Part shown: positions 52,610 through 61,564 of the stretch, piece after piece
Position numbering within the stretch: the stretch's first letter is position 1
How the letters are laid out: every line of letters begins with the position of its first letter
Assembly (NCBI GenBank): GCA_050950785.1
Contig: JBMNIG010000004.1
Coordinates: 1 to 64,000, forward strand
Reading direction: 5' to 3'
Length of the DNA stretch: 64,000 bases
From: JAAYOS01 sp050950785
Lineage (GTDB): Bacteria; Bacillota; Clostridia; Oscillospirales; JAAYOS01
Made by a program: the position numbers and the translations under genes
The notes under the pieces: model-generated
Databases searched by the model: none
Told to the model about the DNA's origin: nothing
What the model saw: only the letters and a program-made list of their open reading frames with translations

Positions 52610-54070
52610 CTAAGAACAGACACAGCCCTTGTCTTTTTGAAGTTGTAATTGCAGTATGGTTTGTTGTCCAAGGAAAATCAGCAGCTGCCATTTACCCGGC
52701 ATGTTGTCAGCATCACGAAGCATATCAACGTTATTGAGAACTCTGTAATTGTTGGTCTTATGTGGGCGCAAGAAGTTGTAATAAGCAACCCAAAGTGCGA
52801 CACTGTAGTTGGCACCATCAAAATTATCGTATCCACAAGTGACGCGATAAGAAGCCTTGAAAGTACGATTAAGGCGCTCGACGATCTGCTTAAAAGGACG
52901 GAATTCAGTGGAAACCTCATCATCATTTGTAAGACCAATAACTTGAGTGATATCAAAGTGTAGTCCACCATTTTCTTCTTTAGCAAACTGTTGTGCTGCT
53001 AAAGGATAGGCACTATAACCGTCAGCAATGAAGTAAAACTTTTCGGGAATTTTTCTAAGATGCCTAAAGGCCATGCGCATGGCAATAATGCATGGACCAA
53101 CACCACGATTATCTGAGACTTGATAACCGATGATGGATCGTGAGATTGCATCCATAATAAACCAAATATAGCCTTTAAGGCCACGAACTTTGATATAGGT
53201 TTCGTCAGCCACCATAGTATTGGAGGCTTTGTAATCGTAATGGTCAACGAAAGGCTTAATGACAGTGGCAGCCGTTTTTGCATAGTTGGCCACCATGGTA
53301 TGGGATACCTGAATGTTATATAGATCTCTAAGTGCCTGTGAAGTCTTACGAAGGGAAAGTCCAAGGTTCACATGAAGAGTTAAGCAAAGAGACATGATGT
53401 AAGCATTGTTCTTGGTGAATTTCAAAGACGAGGCATTCTTGGGTAAGGAATCTAAATCCATGCTGAAGAAGTCTACGGTGAACTCGCGGTAGATATAATG
53501 GAGCTTATATTTGTTTTTGCCAAAATCTTCGAGATCCTTCGGATCAACTTTTTTAAGATTATGTAGGTAGTATGAGCATCTAGTATTAACACATTTGTGT
53601 ATGATGAAATGCTTACGGTCTTTCTTGTGAACAAGTGCATGTCCGCAATAAGGGCAACGCAGTTTAAGAGGTTGGTTGTACTTGTTTTCTGAACTAAATC
53701 GGGTCTGGCATACCTTGCAAAGCACTTGACCCTTGGAGCCATTATTCTTGTATAAATAAGGCGAAGGTGCACCGCAACGAGGGCAGTGGCACTCCTCCGG
53801 AATATCACATTTTCTACGACGCCTAACCGGCTTGACAGTGTAGTTGTAACGTTCTTTGTAGTACTGGATAAGAAGAAGATAATCAACAATCTCATAGTTA
53901 ATTACAACGGGAAGAATATCAGTTTTAAACTTTTGATATTTAGGGGAATGAGAATCGTCAAAGTTCCACTGCTTGAGTGGAATGAATTTTGCGATGAAAC
54001 GCGTTAACCAACAAATTTGGTAATATTGGTATTGGATTAGAGTAAGTAAATAGGTTATAATTGAAGACAT
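52610..54070 (-). CDS. IS6-like DDE transposase with zinc-ribbon N-terminus
   Basis: 486 residues, about twice the length of IS26-type transposases. The N-terminal half holds three Cys pairs (CHCPRCGAP, CKVC, then CPYCGH and CVNTRCSY), probably zinc ribbons for end recognition. The core has HTMVANYAKT helix-turn-helix-like residues, Asp in VADETYIKVRG, Asp in FIADGYSAY and Glu in IVERLNRTFKASYR, spaced as in IS6-type DDE enzymes. AAAGGATG precedes ATG 54070. The frame is intact, so the element is probably active. Confidence 0.88.
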   Translation of the reverse strand: MSSIITYLLTLIQYQYYQICWLTRFIAKFIPLKQWNFDDSHSPKYQKFKTDILPVVINYEIVDYLLLIQYYKERYNYTVKPVRRRRKCDIPEECHCPRCGAPSPYLYKNNGSKGQVLCKVCQTRFSSENKYNQPLKLRCPYCGHALVHKKDRKHFIIHKCVNTRCSYYLHNLKKVDPKDLEDFGKNKYKLHYIYREFTVDFFSMDLDSLPKNASSLKFTKNNAYIMSLCLTLHVNLGLSLRKTSQALRDLYNIQVSHTMVANYAKTAATVIKPFVDHYDYKASNTMVADETYIKVRGLKGYIWFIMDAISRSIIGYQVSDNRGVGPCIIAMRMAFRHLRKIPEKFYFIADGYSAYPLAAQQFAKEENGGLHFDITQVIGLTNDDEVSTEFRPFKQIVERLNRTFKASYRVTCGYDNFDGANYSVALWVAYYNFLRPHKTNNYRVLNNVDMLRDADNMPGKWQLLIFLGQQTILQLQLQKDKGCVCS

Positions 54071-54221
54071 AACAATGACATCCTTTCAGGGATTTTTGGT
54101 GTGTGGTAACTTCAATTATAACTGAAAATGGGGGGTCATTGTTATTTTTATGTAAAAAAATCAGAAACCCTTGAAAATAAAGGGTTATTCCAAAAAAAGG
54201 AGTGTCAGACTTGACACTACC

Positions 54222-54229
54222 GTTTTTTC
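54222..54229. repeat. Target-site duplication, right copy
   Basis: GTTTTTTC, identical to 52336-52343. The spoIIAA start codon is 16 bp further on. Confidence 0.88.
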
Positions 54230-54245
54230 TTGGGAGGTCAGATAT

Positions 54246-54551
54246 ATGAAAATAAAGGTCAGGGACACGGAGGACGGTCTGATCATTAAACTTTCGGGAG
54301 AACTTGATCATCATGCCGCAAAAAATGCCCTGAAAGAGATTGCCGACACTACTGAAGAACTAGTACCGACAGTTTGTACTCTTGACATGTCTGAAGTTAC
54401 ATTTATGGACAGCTCCGGTATAGCAGTTGTACTTGGTCTCTATCGGAAAATGTCGGAAGTGGGAGGAAAAGTTATTATAAAAAACGCGCCACCTAATGTG
54501 ATGAAGGTGTTCAAAACTGCACGACTCGAGCGTATTGTAACGTTTGAATAG
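54246..54551 (+). CDS. spoIIAA: Anti-sigma F factor antagonist
   Basis: A 101-residue STAS-domain protein that frees sigma F by binding SpoIIAB. The phosphorylated serine lies in VTFMDSSGIAVVLGLY (about residues 52-67). ATG 54246 has a GGGAGG site; an in-frame start 25 codons upstream lies inside the IS and is an artefact. First gene of spoIIAA-spoIIAB-sigF. Since the IS inserted 16 bp before the start codon, the original promoter must now act across 1.9 kb or has been replaced. Confidence 0.94.
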   Translation: MKIKVRDTEDGLIIKLSGELDHHAAKNALKEIADTTEELVPTVCTLDMSEVTFMDSSGIAVVLGLYRKMSEVGGKVIIKNAPPNVMKVFKTARLERIVTFE

Positions 54552-54565
54552 AGAGAGGGATACAT

Positions 54566-55021
54566 ATGAGCATACATAACAGATATCCTGTTAATGAAAT
54601 GAAACTGGAATTTCCTAGTCGGTCAATAAATGAAGGGTTTGCCAGAGCCGCTATTGCCGGGTTTGCAGCACAACTCGATCCAACTCTTGATGAACTCAAC
54701 GACATAAAGACTGCTGTGAGCGAAGCTGTTACAAACTGTATCGTTCATGCGTACCCTGAAAAAATGGGTACTGTAATGCTCAGAGGACGCATATATGAGG
54801 ATGGTGTGCTTGAGATTACAGTGCGGGACCGGGGAGTCGGCATAGAAGATGTCAAGAAGGCAAGGGTACCAATGTTTACCACAGGCAATGAAGAGCGCTC
54901 AGGTATGGGTTTTACTATAATGGAAAGTTTTATGGACAAGCTTTATGTGCGTTCAAAGGTCGGGGGAGGAACCACAGTGCGAATGATCAAGAGAATAACC
55001 CCACGGAATACAGTGCGGTGA
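54566..55021 (+). CDS. spoIIAB: Anti-sigma F factor / serine kinase
   Basis: A 151-residue GHKL-type kinase that holds sigma F inactive and phosphorylates SpoIIAA. N-box ELNDIKTAVSEAVTNCIVHAY (about residues 43-63), G1 box VRDRGVGIEDV (about 86) and G2 SGMGFTIMESF (about 111). GAGAGAGG precedes the ATG. It overlaps the sigF start by four bases (GTGA). Confidence 0.94.
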   Translation: MSIHNRYPVNEMKLEFPSRSINEGFARAAIAGFAAQLDPTLDELNDIKTAVSEAVTNCIVHAYPEKMGTVMLRGRIYEDGVLEITVRDRGVGIEDVKKARVPMFTTGNEERSGMGFTIMESFMDKLYVRSKVGGGTTVRMIKRITPRNTVR

Positions 55022-55740
55022 AGCATGTGAGCAACATTGATGATATGACTGCGCTCATTCGGATAGCGAAAACGGGCGATAAGGATGCAGCCGAAACGCT
55101 GATCAAAGAGAACTCCGGACTGATATGGAGCGTTGCACGGCGTTTTTTTGGACGTGGAGTTGAAGCTGAGGATCTATATCAGCTAGGTTGTCTTGGTTTC
55201 CTTAAGGCGATCGAAGGGTACGATGAAAGTTTCGGTACCCGCTTTTCAACATATGCTGTTCCCAAAATCGCCGGTGAAATCAGAAGATTTCTCAGAGATG
55301 ACGGGGCTATAAAAGTCAGTCGGAGTATCAAGGAGCGCGCAAACATAATCAGACAGGCGAGGGAACGGCTCAATCAACAATTTGGAAGGGAGCCGCTGGT
55401 GTCAGAGCTTTCGGAAGAGACCGGGATATCACCGGAGGATATTGCGGCGGCAGAAATAGCTACTGAAACTCCCGATTCGCTACAGCGGGAAAACAGTGAG
55501 GGTGGGTTTACCCTTGAAAGTGCCCTCGGAGTTGACGGAATGGAGGATGAAGTCGTAGAAAGCATTGCCCTCAAAGAGGCCATTTCGTTGCTGCCGGAGA
55601 AGGAACAGATGCTTATTTTCCTGCGTTTCTATAAGGGGCTGACACAGGACAAGACTGCAAAGGTGCTTGGCGTATCCCAGGTCCAAGTTTCAAGGATGGA
55701 AAAGAAAGCAATTGAATTTCTTAGGAAGGCAATTGCGTAG
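55018..55740 (+). CDS. sigF: Sporulation sigma factor F
   Basis: A 240-residue sigma-70 family factor for early forespore transcription. Region 2 includes ENSGLIWSVARRFFGRGVE and EDLYQLGCLGFLKAI, then FGTRFSTYAVPKIAGEIRRFLRDDG; region 3 KVSRSIKERANII; region 4 LPEKEQMLIFLRFYKGLTQ and VLGVSQVQVSRMEKKA. Starts at GTG 55018 coupled to spoIIAB. The stop codon lies in the first copy of a 16-bp tandem duplication. Confidence 0.95.
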   Translation: MKHVSNIDDMTALIRIAKTGDKDAAETLIKENSGLIWSVARRFFGRGVEAEDLYQLGCLGFLKAIEGYDESFGTRFSTYAVPKIAGEIRRFLRDDGAIKVSRSIKERANIIRQARERLNQQFGREPLVSELSEETGISPEDIAAAEIATETPDSLQRENSEGGFTLESALGVDGMEDEVVESIALKEAISLLPEKEQMLIFLRFYKGLTQDKTAKVLGVSQVQVSRMEKKAIEFLRKAIA

Positions 55741-55754
55741 GAAGGCAATTGCGT
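55723..55754. repeat. 16-bp tandem duplication at the end of sigF
   Basis: AGGAAGGCAATTGCGT occurs twice without spacer (55723-55738, 55739-55754). The stop codon uses the first base of copy two; without the duplication the protein end would be the same. Confidence 0.75.
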
Positions 55755-55899
55755 AAACCACTGGTAAGCAAGGGTTTTTGAGTTATTTGCATGGCACGCA
55801 TAAGGTCGTTAAGGGCTTTTGCGCGCTATTTTTGTTTGTTTACACTGTTCTCAAATTGTGATACAATACACTGTAAGATCTCTTGGGACGGAAAGAACT

Positions 55900-57282
55900 A
55901 TGATTAGACAAAAAACGACTATTTTTTCTTTGTTTCTGGTTCTTATGATGCTTAGCAGTTGTGGTTTTTCAAGCGTCAAATCCAGTGACTTTCTTGCAGT
56001 CCCTGAAATTGCAAGTGAATTTAAGCAACTTCAGTCCGAGATTGACAAGGCACTTGGTGTAGACGGGGAGTATGCAGCTCCCATTTCCGGTTCACGAAGA
56101 CAATCGGTTCAGCTTGAGGATCTTGACAAAAACGGAACTAAGGAAGCTATCGTTTTCATGCGGACTGCAAGTGAGAAACCTCTAAAGCTGTGCCTTTTCG
56201 TCCTAGCCGATGGCATATATACCCTGAAGGCATCGGTGGAGGGCGAAGGATCGTTTTTTGACTGTGTATATTATTATGATGTAGACGGAGACGGTTACAG
56301 CGAGATAATTGTTGGGCGATCGTTAGGATCAGGAGTGCCAAAGGCTGTATCTGTCTATTCTGTAAGTGATGACGGCTTTTTTGAGATGATGTCCAATACT
56401 TACACAGGAATTTCACTCTTTGACATGGATGATGATGGTGTAAGCGAGCTTGTTATTGTCCGACACGATCTGTCATCACTGACCGGCGTAGCAGAGGTAT
56501 ACTCATACAGTGAAAGCGACAAGGCTATGCTACTTGCAGATAGCGTTTCTCTTTCATCCGGTGCGGATTCGATACTGCGCATCAAAAGCGGTTACCTTAG
56601 CGGTATGAGACCGGCAATCTTTATTTCTTCGCAATATAACAAGACAGATATTCTTACCGATATCTGTGCCTACCGAAACGGAAAGTTTGTAAACATTTCG
56701 ATGAATGAAGAGATGGGCTTTAGCGCAGAAGAGGTCAAACAGTATACGATCTTTGGATCCGACATAAATGGAGATAAAATATTCGATCTACCTATGGTGG
56801 GGACGCTTCCGTCATATGAGACTCAGAAGTCATCAGAGACATTCAGAAAGATAGTCTGGCGCAATTACAACCTTTATGGCCGGGTCACTGAGGTTATGCA
56901 GACATATCACAACAATTCTGACGGATGGTACTTTATACTTCCTGAGCAGTGGTATGATAACTTGTACATCGATCGTCGCGATTATGTAAGTGGAGAGCGC
57001 ACTATCGTCTTTTCCGTGTTACCGGAAGGGGAGACGATTCCTGTGGACGTTTTGTCAATATACACACTTACAGGTGACAATAAAGAAGACCGAAGCAGAC
57101 TGCCGGGACGGTTCCGTATTATAACCGAACAGACTAAGAGCTTAAGAAGGGACACGATATTTGCGGCTTATCTGGCTGAGCTGCCACCTGAGTTGGCGGA
57201 TTACGCCATTTCCGAAGAGGATGTTATAAAATCCTTTAGGTTGATACAGACTGAATGGCTTACCGGGGAGTTGAATTCATGA
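55900..57282 (+). CDS. VCBS/FG-GAP-like lipoprotein
   Basis: 460 residues from ATG 55900 (GGAAAG site). Lipoprotein signal with lipobox LSSC (Cys about residue 21). The body has calcium-loop-like repeats of the FG-GAP/VCBS type: LEDLDKNGTKEAIVF, YDVDGDGYSEIIVG, FDMDDDGVSELVIV and GSDINGDKIFDLPMV. It probably folds as a propeller outside the membrane. The stop overlaps the start of a response regulator gene (ATGA), and a histidine kinase follows, so it may be the sensory partner of that system. Confidence 0.8.
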   Translation: MIRQKTTIFSLFLVLMMLSSCGFSSVKSSDFLAVPEIASEFKQLQSEIDKALGVDGEYAAPISGSRRQSVQLEDLDKNGTKEAIVFMRTASEKPLKLCLFVLADGIYTLKASVEGEGSFFDCVYYYDVDGDGYSEIIVGRSLGSGVPKAVSVYSVSDDGFFEMMSNTYTGISLFDMDDDGVSELVIVRHDLSSLTGVAEVYSYSESDKAMLLADSVSLSSGADSILRIKSGYLSGMRPAIFISSQYNKTDILTDICAYRNGKFVNISMNEEMGFSAEEVKQYTIFGSDINGDKIFDLPMVGTLPSYETQKSSETFRKIVWRNYNLYGRVTEVMQTYHNNSDGWYFILPEQWYDNLYIDRRDYVSGERTIVFSVLPEGETIPVDVLSIYTLTGDNKEDRSRLPGRFRIITEQTKSLRRDTIFAAYLAELPPELADYAISEEDVIKSFRLIQTEWLTGELNS

Positions 57283-57965
57283 GAAAGATTTTGGTCCTTG
57301 AGGATGAAGCCAGTATACGTGGCTTCGTTGTGATAAACTTAAAGCGGGCCGGCTACGAGGTTCTCGAAGCTGAGACCGGAGAACAGGCCCTACAGATTTT
57401 GGCCGATAATCCCGACATATCAGTTGCTCTTCTTGATATCATGCTTCCTGATATGGACGGGTTTGAGGTGTGCCGTAGGATACGCTCCAAGAACTCATCC
57501 ATTGGTGTCATCATGCTCACGGCGAGGACACAAGAAGTAGATAAGGTCACTGGACTGATGACAGGTGCAGATGACTATGTAACAAAGCCTTTTTCACCAA
57601 CCGAGCTTATTGCCAGAATAGATGCAATATGCCGTCGTGTCGGAGTTGAAGAAAGTCCCCCGCCAAGCGAACTGCATAGCGGGCCGTTCCATCTAAATGT
57701 CAAAAACAGGACACTTGAAAAAGGCGGGGAGAGGATAAGACTCACACAGGTTGAATTTTCAATCATGAAGCTTTTTATGGAGAATCCCGACCGGGCTCTG
57801 TCCCGTGAAGAGATCCTCAATCAGGTGTGGGGAAAGGACTATTTTAGCGACCTAAAAATCGTGGATGTCAATATTCGGCGCCTTCGTATGAAAATTGAAG
57901 ACGACCCCACAAACCCGGAGTTTATAACAACTATCTGGGGATTCGGTTATAAGTGGGGAAGATAA
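57279..57965 (+). CDS. OmpR-family response regulator
   Basis: 228 residues. Receiver domain (1-120): acidic pair in VLEDEAS, phospho-acceptor Asp in ALLDIMLPDMDGFEV (about residue 54), Thr in MLTARTQ and Lys in DYVTKPFSP (about 104). C-terminal winged helix (about 130-228) with LTQVEFSIMKLFMENPDRAL and DVNIRRLRMKIEDDP. ATG 57279 overlaps the lipoprotein stop. Pairs with the kinase encoded about 100 bp downstream. Confidence 0.92.
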   Translation: MRKILVLEDEASIRGFVVINLKRAGYEVLEAETGEQALQILADNPDISVALLDIMLPDMDGFEVCRRIRSKNSSIGVIMLTARTQEVDKVTGLMTGADDYVTKPFSPTELIARIDAICRRVGVEESPPPSELHSGPFHLNVKNRTLEKGGERIRLTQVEFSIMKLFMENPDRALSREEILNQVWGKDYFSDLKIVDVNIRRLRMKIEDDPTNPEFITTIWGFGYKWGR

Positions 57966-58063
57966 TGACCTGCTGAATATGTATCGTCTGGTTTGATACG
58001 GCTGATTTATCGGGATTAGTTGCTGCGATGTCCTATGGTCATATTTTGGGGTGTAACAGTGTT

Positions 58064-59491
58064 ATGAATAGTTCAGGTAAGGATAATATTCGGGGGATAA
58101 AAAACCGGTGGATCGTGAACAGCCTTGGCATCGTTGTGATCATACTGGTTGTTGTAATTGGATTTTTTTCTATATACATTTCAAACTACTATTATACCAA
58201 TATTCTCACCTCCCTTGAACAGAGAGCACAGGGCACCGCACGCTTTTTTAACAGCTATCTAAACCTGAGTTATTCGGATTACTATACAAGTGCCTATCAA
58301 TACTCTGAGAGGTTCGAGGAAAAAAACAAGCTTGAGCTGCAGTTCATCAATTCTACAGGTCGTATAGACATATCAACATCCGGGCTTGTAGCCGGCAGCA
58401 CACCTAATACTCCCGATGTTACCGGCGCGTTGAAGGGTGGCTCACTGTCTCCATGGATCGGGATAGATCAGGCAACCGGTGAACGGGTAATTGCTGTTTC
58501 GGCTCCTCTTCTTTTTTCAAATAACCAGGTAGTTGGTGCGGTGCGTTACGTAACAAGCCTAAAGCTTGTTGACCGCCAGGTGTTTACCCTTATTTTGATC
58601 GCCTTTTCAATAGGTGTAACTATTATAATATTCGTTATAATGTCAAACCTGTACTTTATACGCTCCATAGTAAATCCTGTAAGGGAAATAAACGAAATCG
58701 CAAAGAAAATTGCAGCAGGGAGCTACGGGGTAAGGATCGACAAGGAGTTCAATGATGAAATTGGAGAGCTGTGTGACACGATCAATAACTTGTCGGTAGA
58801 GATCCGCAACGCAGAAAAAATGAAAAACGACTTCATATCCTCCGTTTCTCATGAAATCCGCACACCCCTTACTGCAATCTCTGGATGGGGCGAAACTTTA
58901 CTATATATGGATGATGCCGATGAGATGAAGAAGGGCGTTACGATCATGATGAAGGAAGCAAAACGCCTTATGAAGCTTGTTGAGGATCTCCTTGAGTTCA
59001 CTATGCTTGACAGTGGGCGTCTCAAGATGAGGATGGACAAAATCGATATTGCCCTGGAGTTTGAAGAGGTAGTCTATATGTATATGGACAGCCTTAGAAA
59101 AGAAGGTATAACGCTAAATCATTCATTTGACGAAGATATTCCGGAGATTACCGGTGACAGTGAACGACTAAAACAAGTCTTCTTCAATCTTTTGGATAAT
59201 GCAGCAAAACACGGAGGAACGGGAGAAAAGATCGACACCTCAATTACCTGTGATAGAGACTGGGTGATCATTCAAATCAGGGACTACGGGCCCGGTATCC
59301 ATGAAGAGGATCTAAGCTTTATAAAGCAAAAGTTTTATAAGGGCTCATCTCAAGCACGGGGCAGCGGAATAGGACTTGCAATTGCAAATGAGGTCATACT
59401 TGCTCACAATGGCGAGTTGATCATAGAGAATGCTGAGCAAAGAGGTACAGTTGTAACAGTGAAGCTTCCAATTAAGATAAAGGCTATGTAA
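58064..59491 (+). CDS. Membrane sensor histidine kinase
   Basis: 475 residues from ATG 58064 (GGGGTG site); an ATG twelve codons earlier is an alternative. TM1 (about 20-42), extracytoplasmic sensor domain (about 43-168), TM2 (about 170-192), HAMP linker, HisKA with SSVSHEIRTPLTAISGWGE (phospho-His), then HATPase with LLDNAAKHGG (N box), IRDYGPGI (G1) and ARGSGIGLAIANEV (G2). Architecture like WalK/PhoR kinases. Cognate regulator and lipoprotein genes precede it. Confidence 0.9.
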   Translation: MNSSGKDNIRGIKNRWIVNSLGIVVIILVVVIGFFSIYISNYYYTNILTSLEQRAQGTARFFNSYLNLSYSDYYTSAYQYSERFEEKNKLELQFINSTGRIDISTSGLVAGSTPNTPDVTGALKGGSLSPWIGIDQATGERVIAVSAPLLFSNNQVVGAVRYVTSLKLVDRQVFTLILIAFSIGVTIIIFVIMSNLYFIRSIVNPVREINEIAKKIAAGSYGVRIDKEFNDEIGELCDTINNLSVEIRNAEKMKNDFISSVSHEIRTPLTAISGWGETLLYMDDADEMKKGVTIMMKEAKRLMKLVEDLLEFTMLDSGRLKMRMDKIDIALEFEEVVYMYMDSLRKEGITLNHSFDEDIPEITGDSERLKQVFFNLLDNAAKHGGTGEKIDTSITCDRDWVIIQIRDYGPGIHEEDLSFIKQKFYKGSSQARGSGIGLAIANEVILAHNGELIIENAEQRGTVVTVKLPIKIKAM

Positions 59492-59614
59492 GTTTCCCTG
59501 TTTTACATTTGATTTCAAATAATCTTGATTGATTTATGCTGTTATGCAATAATGCAATTTAAGCTACACATTATTGAAACTCAGTTTGCATTTAAGCTAT
59601 AGCAGCGGAGGAAT

Positions 59615-60559
59615 ATGATGACTAATAAAGAAAATGTCCGGAACTTCCGGACGACGATTGGCGGACAGGCTCTCATTGAGGGGATACTTATGCTTGGTCC
59701 TCAGAAGGCAGCAATTGTGGTAAATACTCCTGGGGGGCATCGAGTAAAAGAGATGCAGGTGAAAAGGGTCAAGGACAGATTTCCGGTACTTGGTCTTCCG
59801 TTGATCCGTGGTATGTTCAATTTTTTCGATTCTCTACGTATTGGAATCGGAGCTTTGATGTATTCCACCGACTTTCTTGATGAAGGTGACGACAAAGGTA
59901 AGGTCGAGCAGTGGCTTGAAAACAAATTTTCCAAAGAGAAAGCCGACAAGATAGTGATTGGTTTTGCTTTGGCGCTTGGAATACTATTACCGATAGGGTT
60001 GTTTATACTTCTGCCTACACTGGTTGCAGGTCTCCTAGGAGGAGTAATAGGTTCGGGCATTCTAAGAAATCTCCTTGAAGGCGCACTTAGAATTCTGATA
60101 TTTCTTATATATCTGGTGCTTGTTTCCCGAATGGATGAGATGCGGCGTGTTTTTGCATATCACGGGGCTGAGCACAAATCGATATCCTGTTATGAGGCAA
60201 GGGAAGAGTTGACCGTTGAGAATGTGAGAAAACACCCACGCCAGCACCCTCGGTGCGGAACAAGTTTTCTGTTTGTTGTGATGATCATAAGTATTTTGGT
60301 ATTTTCTTTTGTAAAGTGGTCAAACCCTGTTATACGAATGCTTATGCGTCTGGCTTTGCTGCCGCTTGTTGTTGGAATAAGCTACGAAATCAACAGATTC
60401 GCAGGACGATATGATAACCTGCTTACAAAGATTTTGCGTGCGCCAGGGATGTGGCTTCAAAATCTAACTACCAGAGAGCCTGATGATTCTATGATAGAAG
60501 TGGCAATTGATGCTCTTACCCGCGTGATACCTGATCAGGAAGGTCTGGATCGCTGGTAA
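59615..60559 (+). CDS. DUF1385 membrane protein (YqhQ-like)
   Basis: 314 residues. Typical family landmarks: GGQALIEGILMLGPQKAAI near the start, LGLPLIRGMFNFFDSLRIG (about 58-76), the His-rich FAYHGAEHKSISCYE (about 188-202), RQHPRCGTSFL (about 214) and GISYEINRFAGRYDN (about 262). Four to five membrane helices. The family usually lies next to prmC/prfA in Firmicutes, as here, but its activity is unknown. Confidence 0.88.
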   Translation: MMTNKENVRNFRTTIGGQALIEGILMLGPQKAAIVVNTPGGHRVKEMQVKRVKDRFPVLGLPLIRGMFNFFDSLRIGIGALMYSTDFLDEGDDKGKVEQWLENKFSKEKADKIVIGFALALGILLPIGLFILLPTLVAGLLGGVIGSGILRNLLEGALRILIFLIYLVLVSRMDEMRRVFAYHGAEHKSISCYEAREELTVENVRKHPRQHPRCGTSFLFVVMIISILVFSFVKWSNPVIRMLMRLALLPLVVGISYEINRFAGRYDNLLTKILRAPGMWLQNLTTREPDDSMIEVAIDALTRVIPDQEGLDRW

Positions 60560-60596
60560 ACAGAGCGCTAAATATAAGCTGTATGGGGGATGGGAC

Positions 60597-61457
60597 GTGG
60601 CGACAACATATAATGATCTTTATCTCGATATAAGACAGCAGCTTATCGATCGTGGCATCACTCAACCATCTTTGGAAGCGCGGGAAATAGTTACCTTTGT
60701 TGCGGGAAAGACACGGGAGGAGTTTTTTAGGGACGCACGAATATATGTCCCGGAACATGTTTACCGTGGATCATATGAACTTCTTGAGCGCAGGCTTAGG
60801 GGCGAGCCGCTTGCCTATATAATAGGTGAGTGGGAGTTTATGGGCATTCCACTTGACATTGACCTCAATGTGCTGATACCCAGAGTCGACACGGAGCTAT
60901 TAGCAGAGCAGGCAATAAAGTGGGTAGATGGTAAAAAAGACTGTCGTGTTCTTGATTTATGTACAGGCAGTGGCTGTCTTGGGATATCTATTGCAATGAA
61001 CACATCTCCTGATTGTCGGGTGATTTTGGCAGATATATCACAAAAGGCTCTTGCAGTAGCTCGCAGAAACATTCGAAGGCACGATTTGTCGGGGCGGGTC
61101 GCATGCGTACGAGCTGACGCGATGAAGCCGGGATCGATTTCTTTGGGACTTTATGATCTTATTGTATCAAATCCCCCTTACATACCGTCAGGTGACATCT
61201 TGAACCTTGATCCTTCAGTCAAAGACTATGAGCCGCTCATGGCCCTGGACGGCGGTGATGACGGACTTGATTTTTACCGCTCGATTGCTTCAGGTTACTA
61301 TCCGTTGCTGAAAAAAGGTGCTGCCTTGATGTTTGAATGTGGAATAGGTCAAGCGCAAGATGTTAGAGACATTCTGCTCAAAAATGGTTATTCCGAGATC
61401 AATATTTTACAAGACACTCAGGGTATCGATAGGGTCGTGACTTGTATTCTTGAATAA
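60597..61457 (+). CDS. prmC: Release factor glutamine methyltransferase
   Basis: 286 residues. N-terminal helical release-factor-binding domain (1-80), then a class I methyltransferase with VLDLCTGSGCLGISIA (SAM loop, about residues 117-132) and the catalytic VSNPPYIP (about 187-194). Methylates the Gln of the GGQ motif in RF1/RF2. Starts at GTG 60597 after GGGATGGG. Its usual partner prfA is not next to it. Confidence 0.93.
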   Translation: MATTYNDLYLDIRQQLIDRGITQPSLEAREIVTFVAGKTREEFFRDARIYVPEHVYRGSYELLERRLRGEPLAYIIGEWEFMGIPLDIDLNVLIPRVDTELLAEQAIKWVDGKKDCRVLDLCTGSGCLGISIAMNTSPDCRVILADISQKALAVARRNIRRHDLSGRVACVRADAMKPGSISLGLYDLIVSNPPYIPSGDILNLDPSVKDYEPLMALDGGDDGLDFYRSIASGYYPLLKKGAALMFECGIGQAQDVRDILLKNGYSEINILQDTQGIDRVVTCILE

Positions 61458-61564
61458 CATTCTTTAGTAAGCGAAAAAACTTATAAATAGTTGTTGTATA
61501 ATAACTGCATAAGCTATATAATGTAACTACCAATAAATACCAATCAAAGAAGGGAACACCTGTT

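Larger units (their letters stand above)
52344..54221 (-). mobile_element. IS6-like insertion sequence between argS and spoIIAA
   Basis: 1,878 bp. Terminal inverted repeats GGTAGTGTAAAGT (left) and GGTAGTGTCAAGT (right, read inward) differ at one base of 13. A perfect 8-bp duplication, GTTTTTTC, flanks it, the size made by IS6 relatives. It carries one transposase gene on the minus strand and about 265 bp of non-coding DNA with a long hairpin at its left end. The intact duplication shows simple insertion without later rearrangement. Confidence 0.9.

Noticed and set aside
54211..54239. Hybrid promoter formed by the IS right end for spoIIA
   Set aside because: TTGACA is present in the repeat, but the bases 17-18 bp downstream (GAGGTC) are not a -10 box. 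Kept only as a possibility in the insertion finding.
54171..54245. Longer spoIIAA starting at 54171
   Set aside because: That start lies inside the IS, the extra residues cross the inverted repeat and target duplication, and the normal ATG at 54246 has a strong ribosome site.
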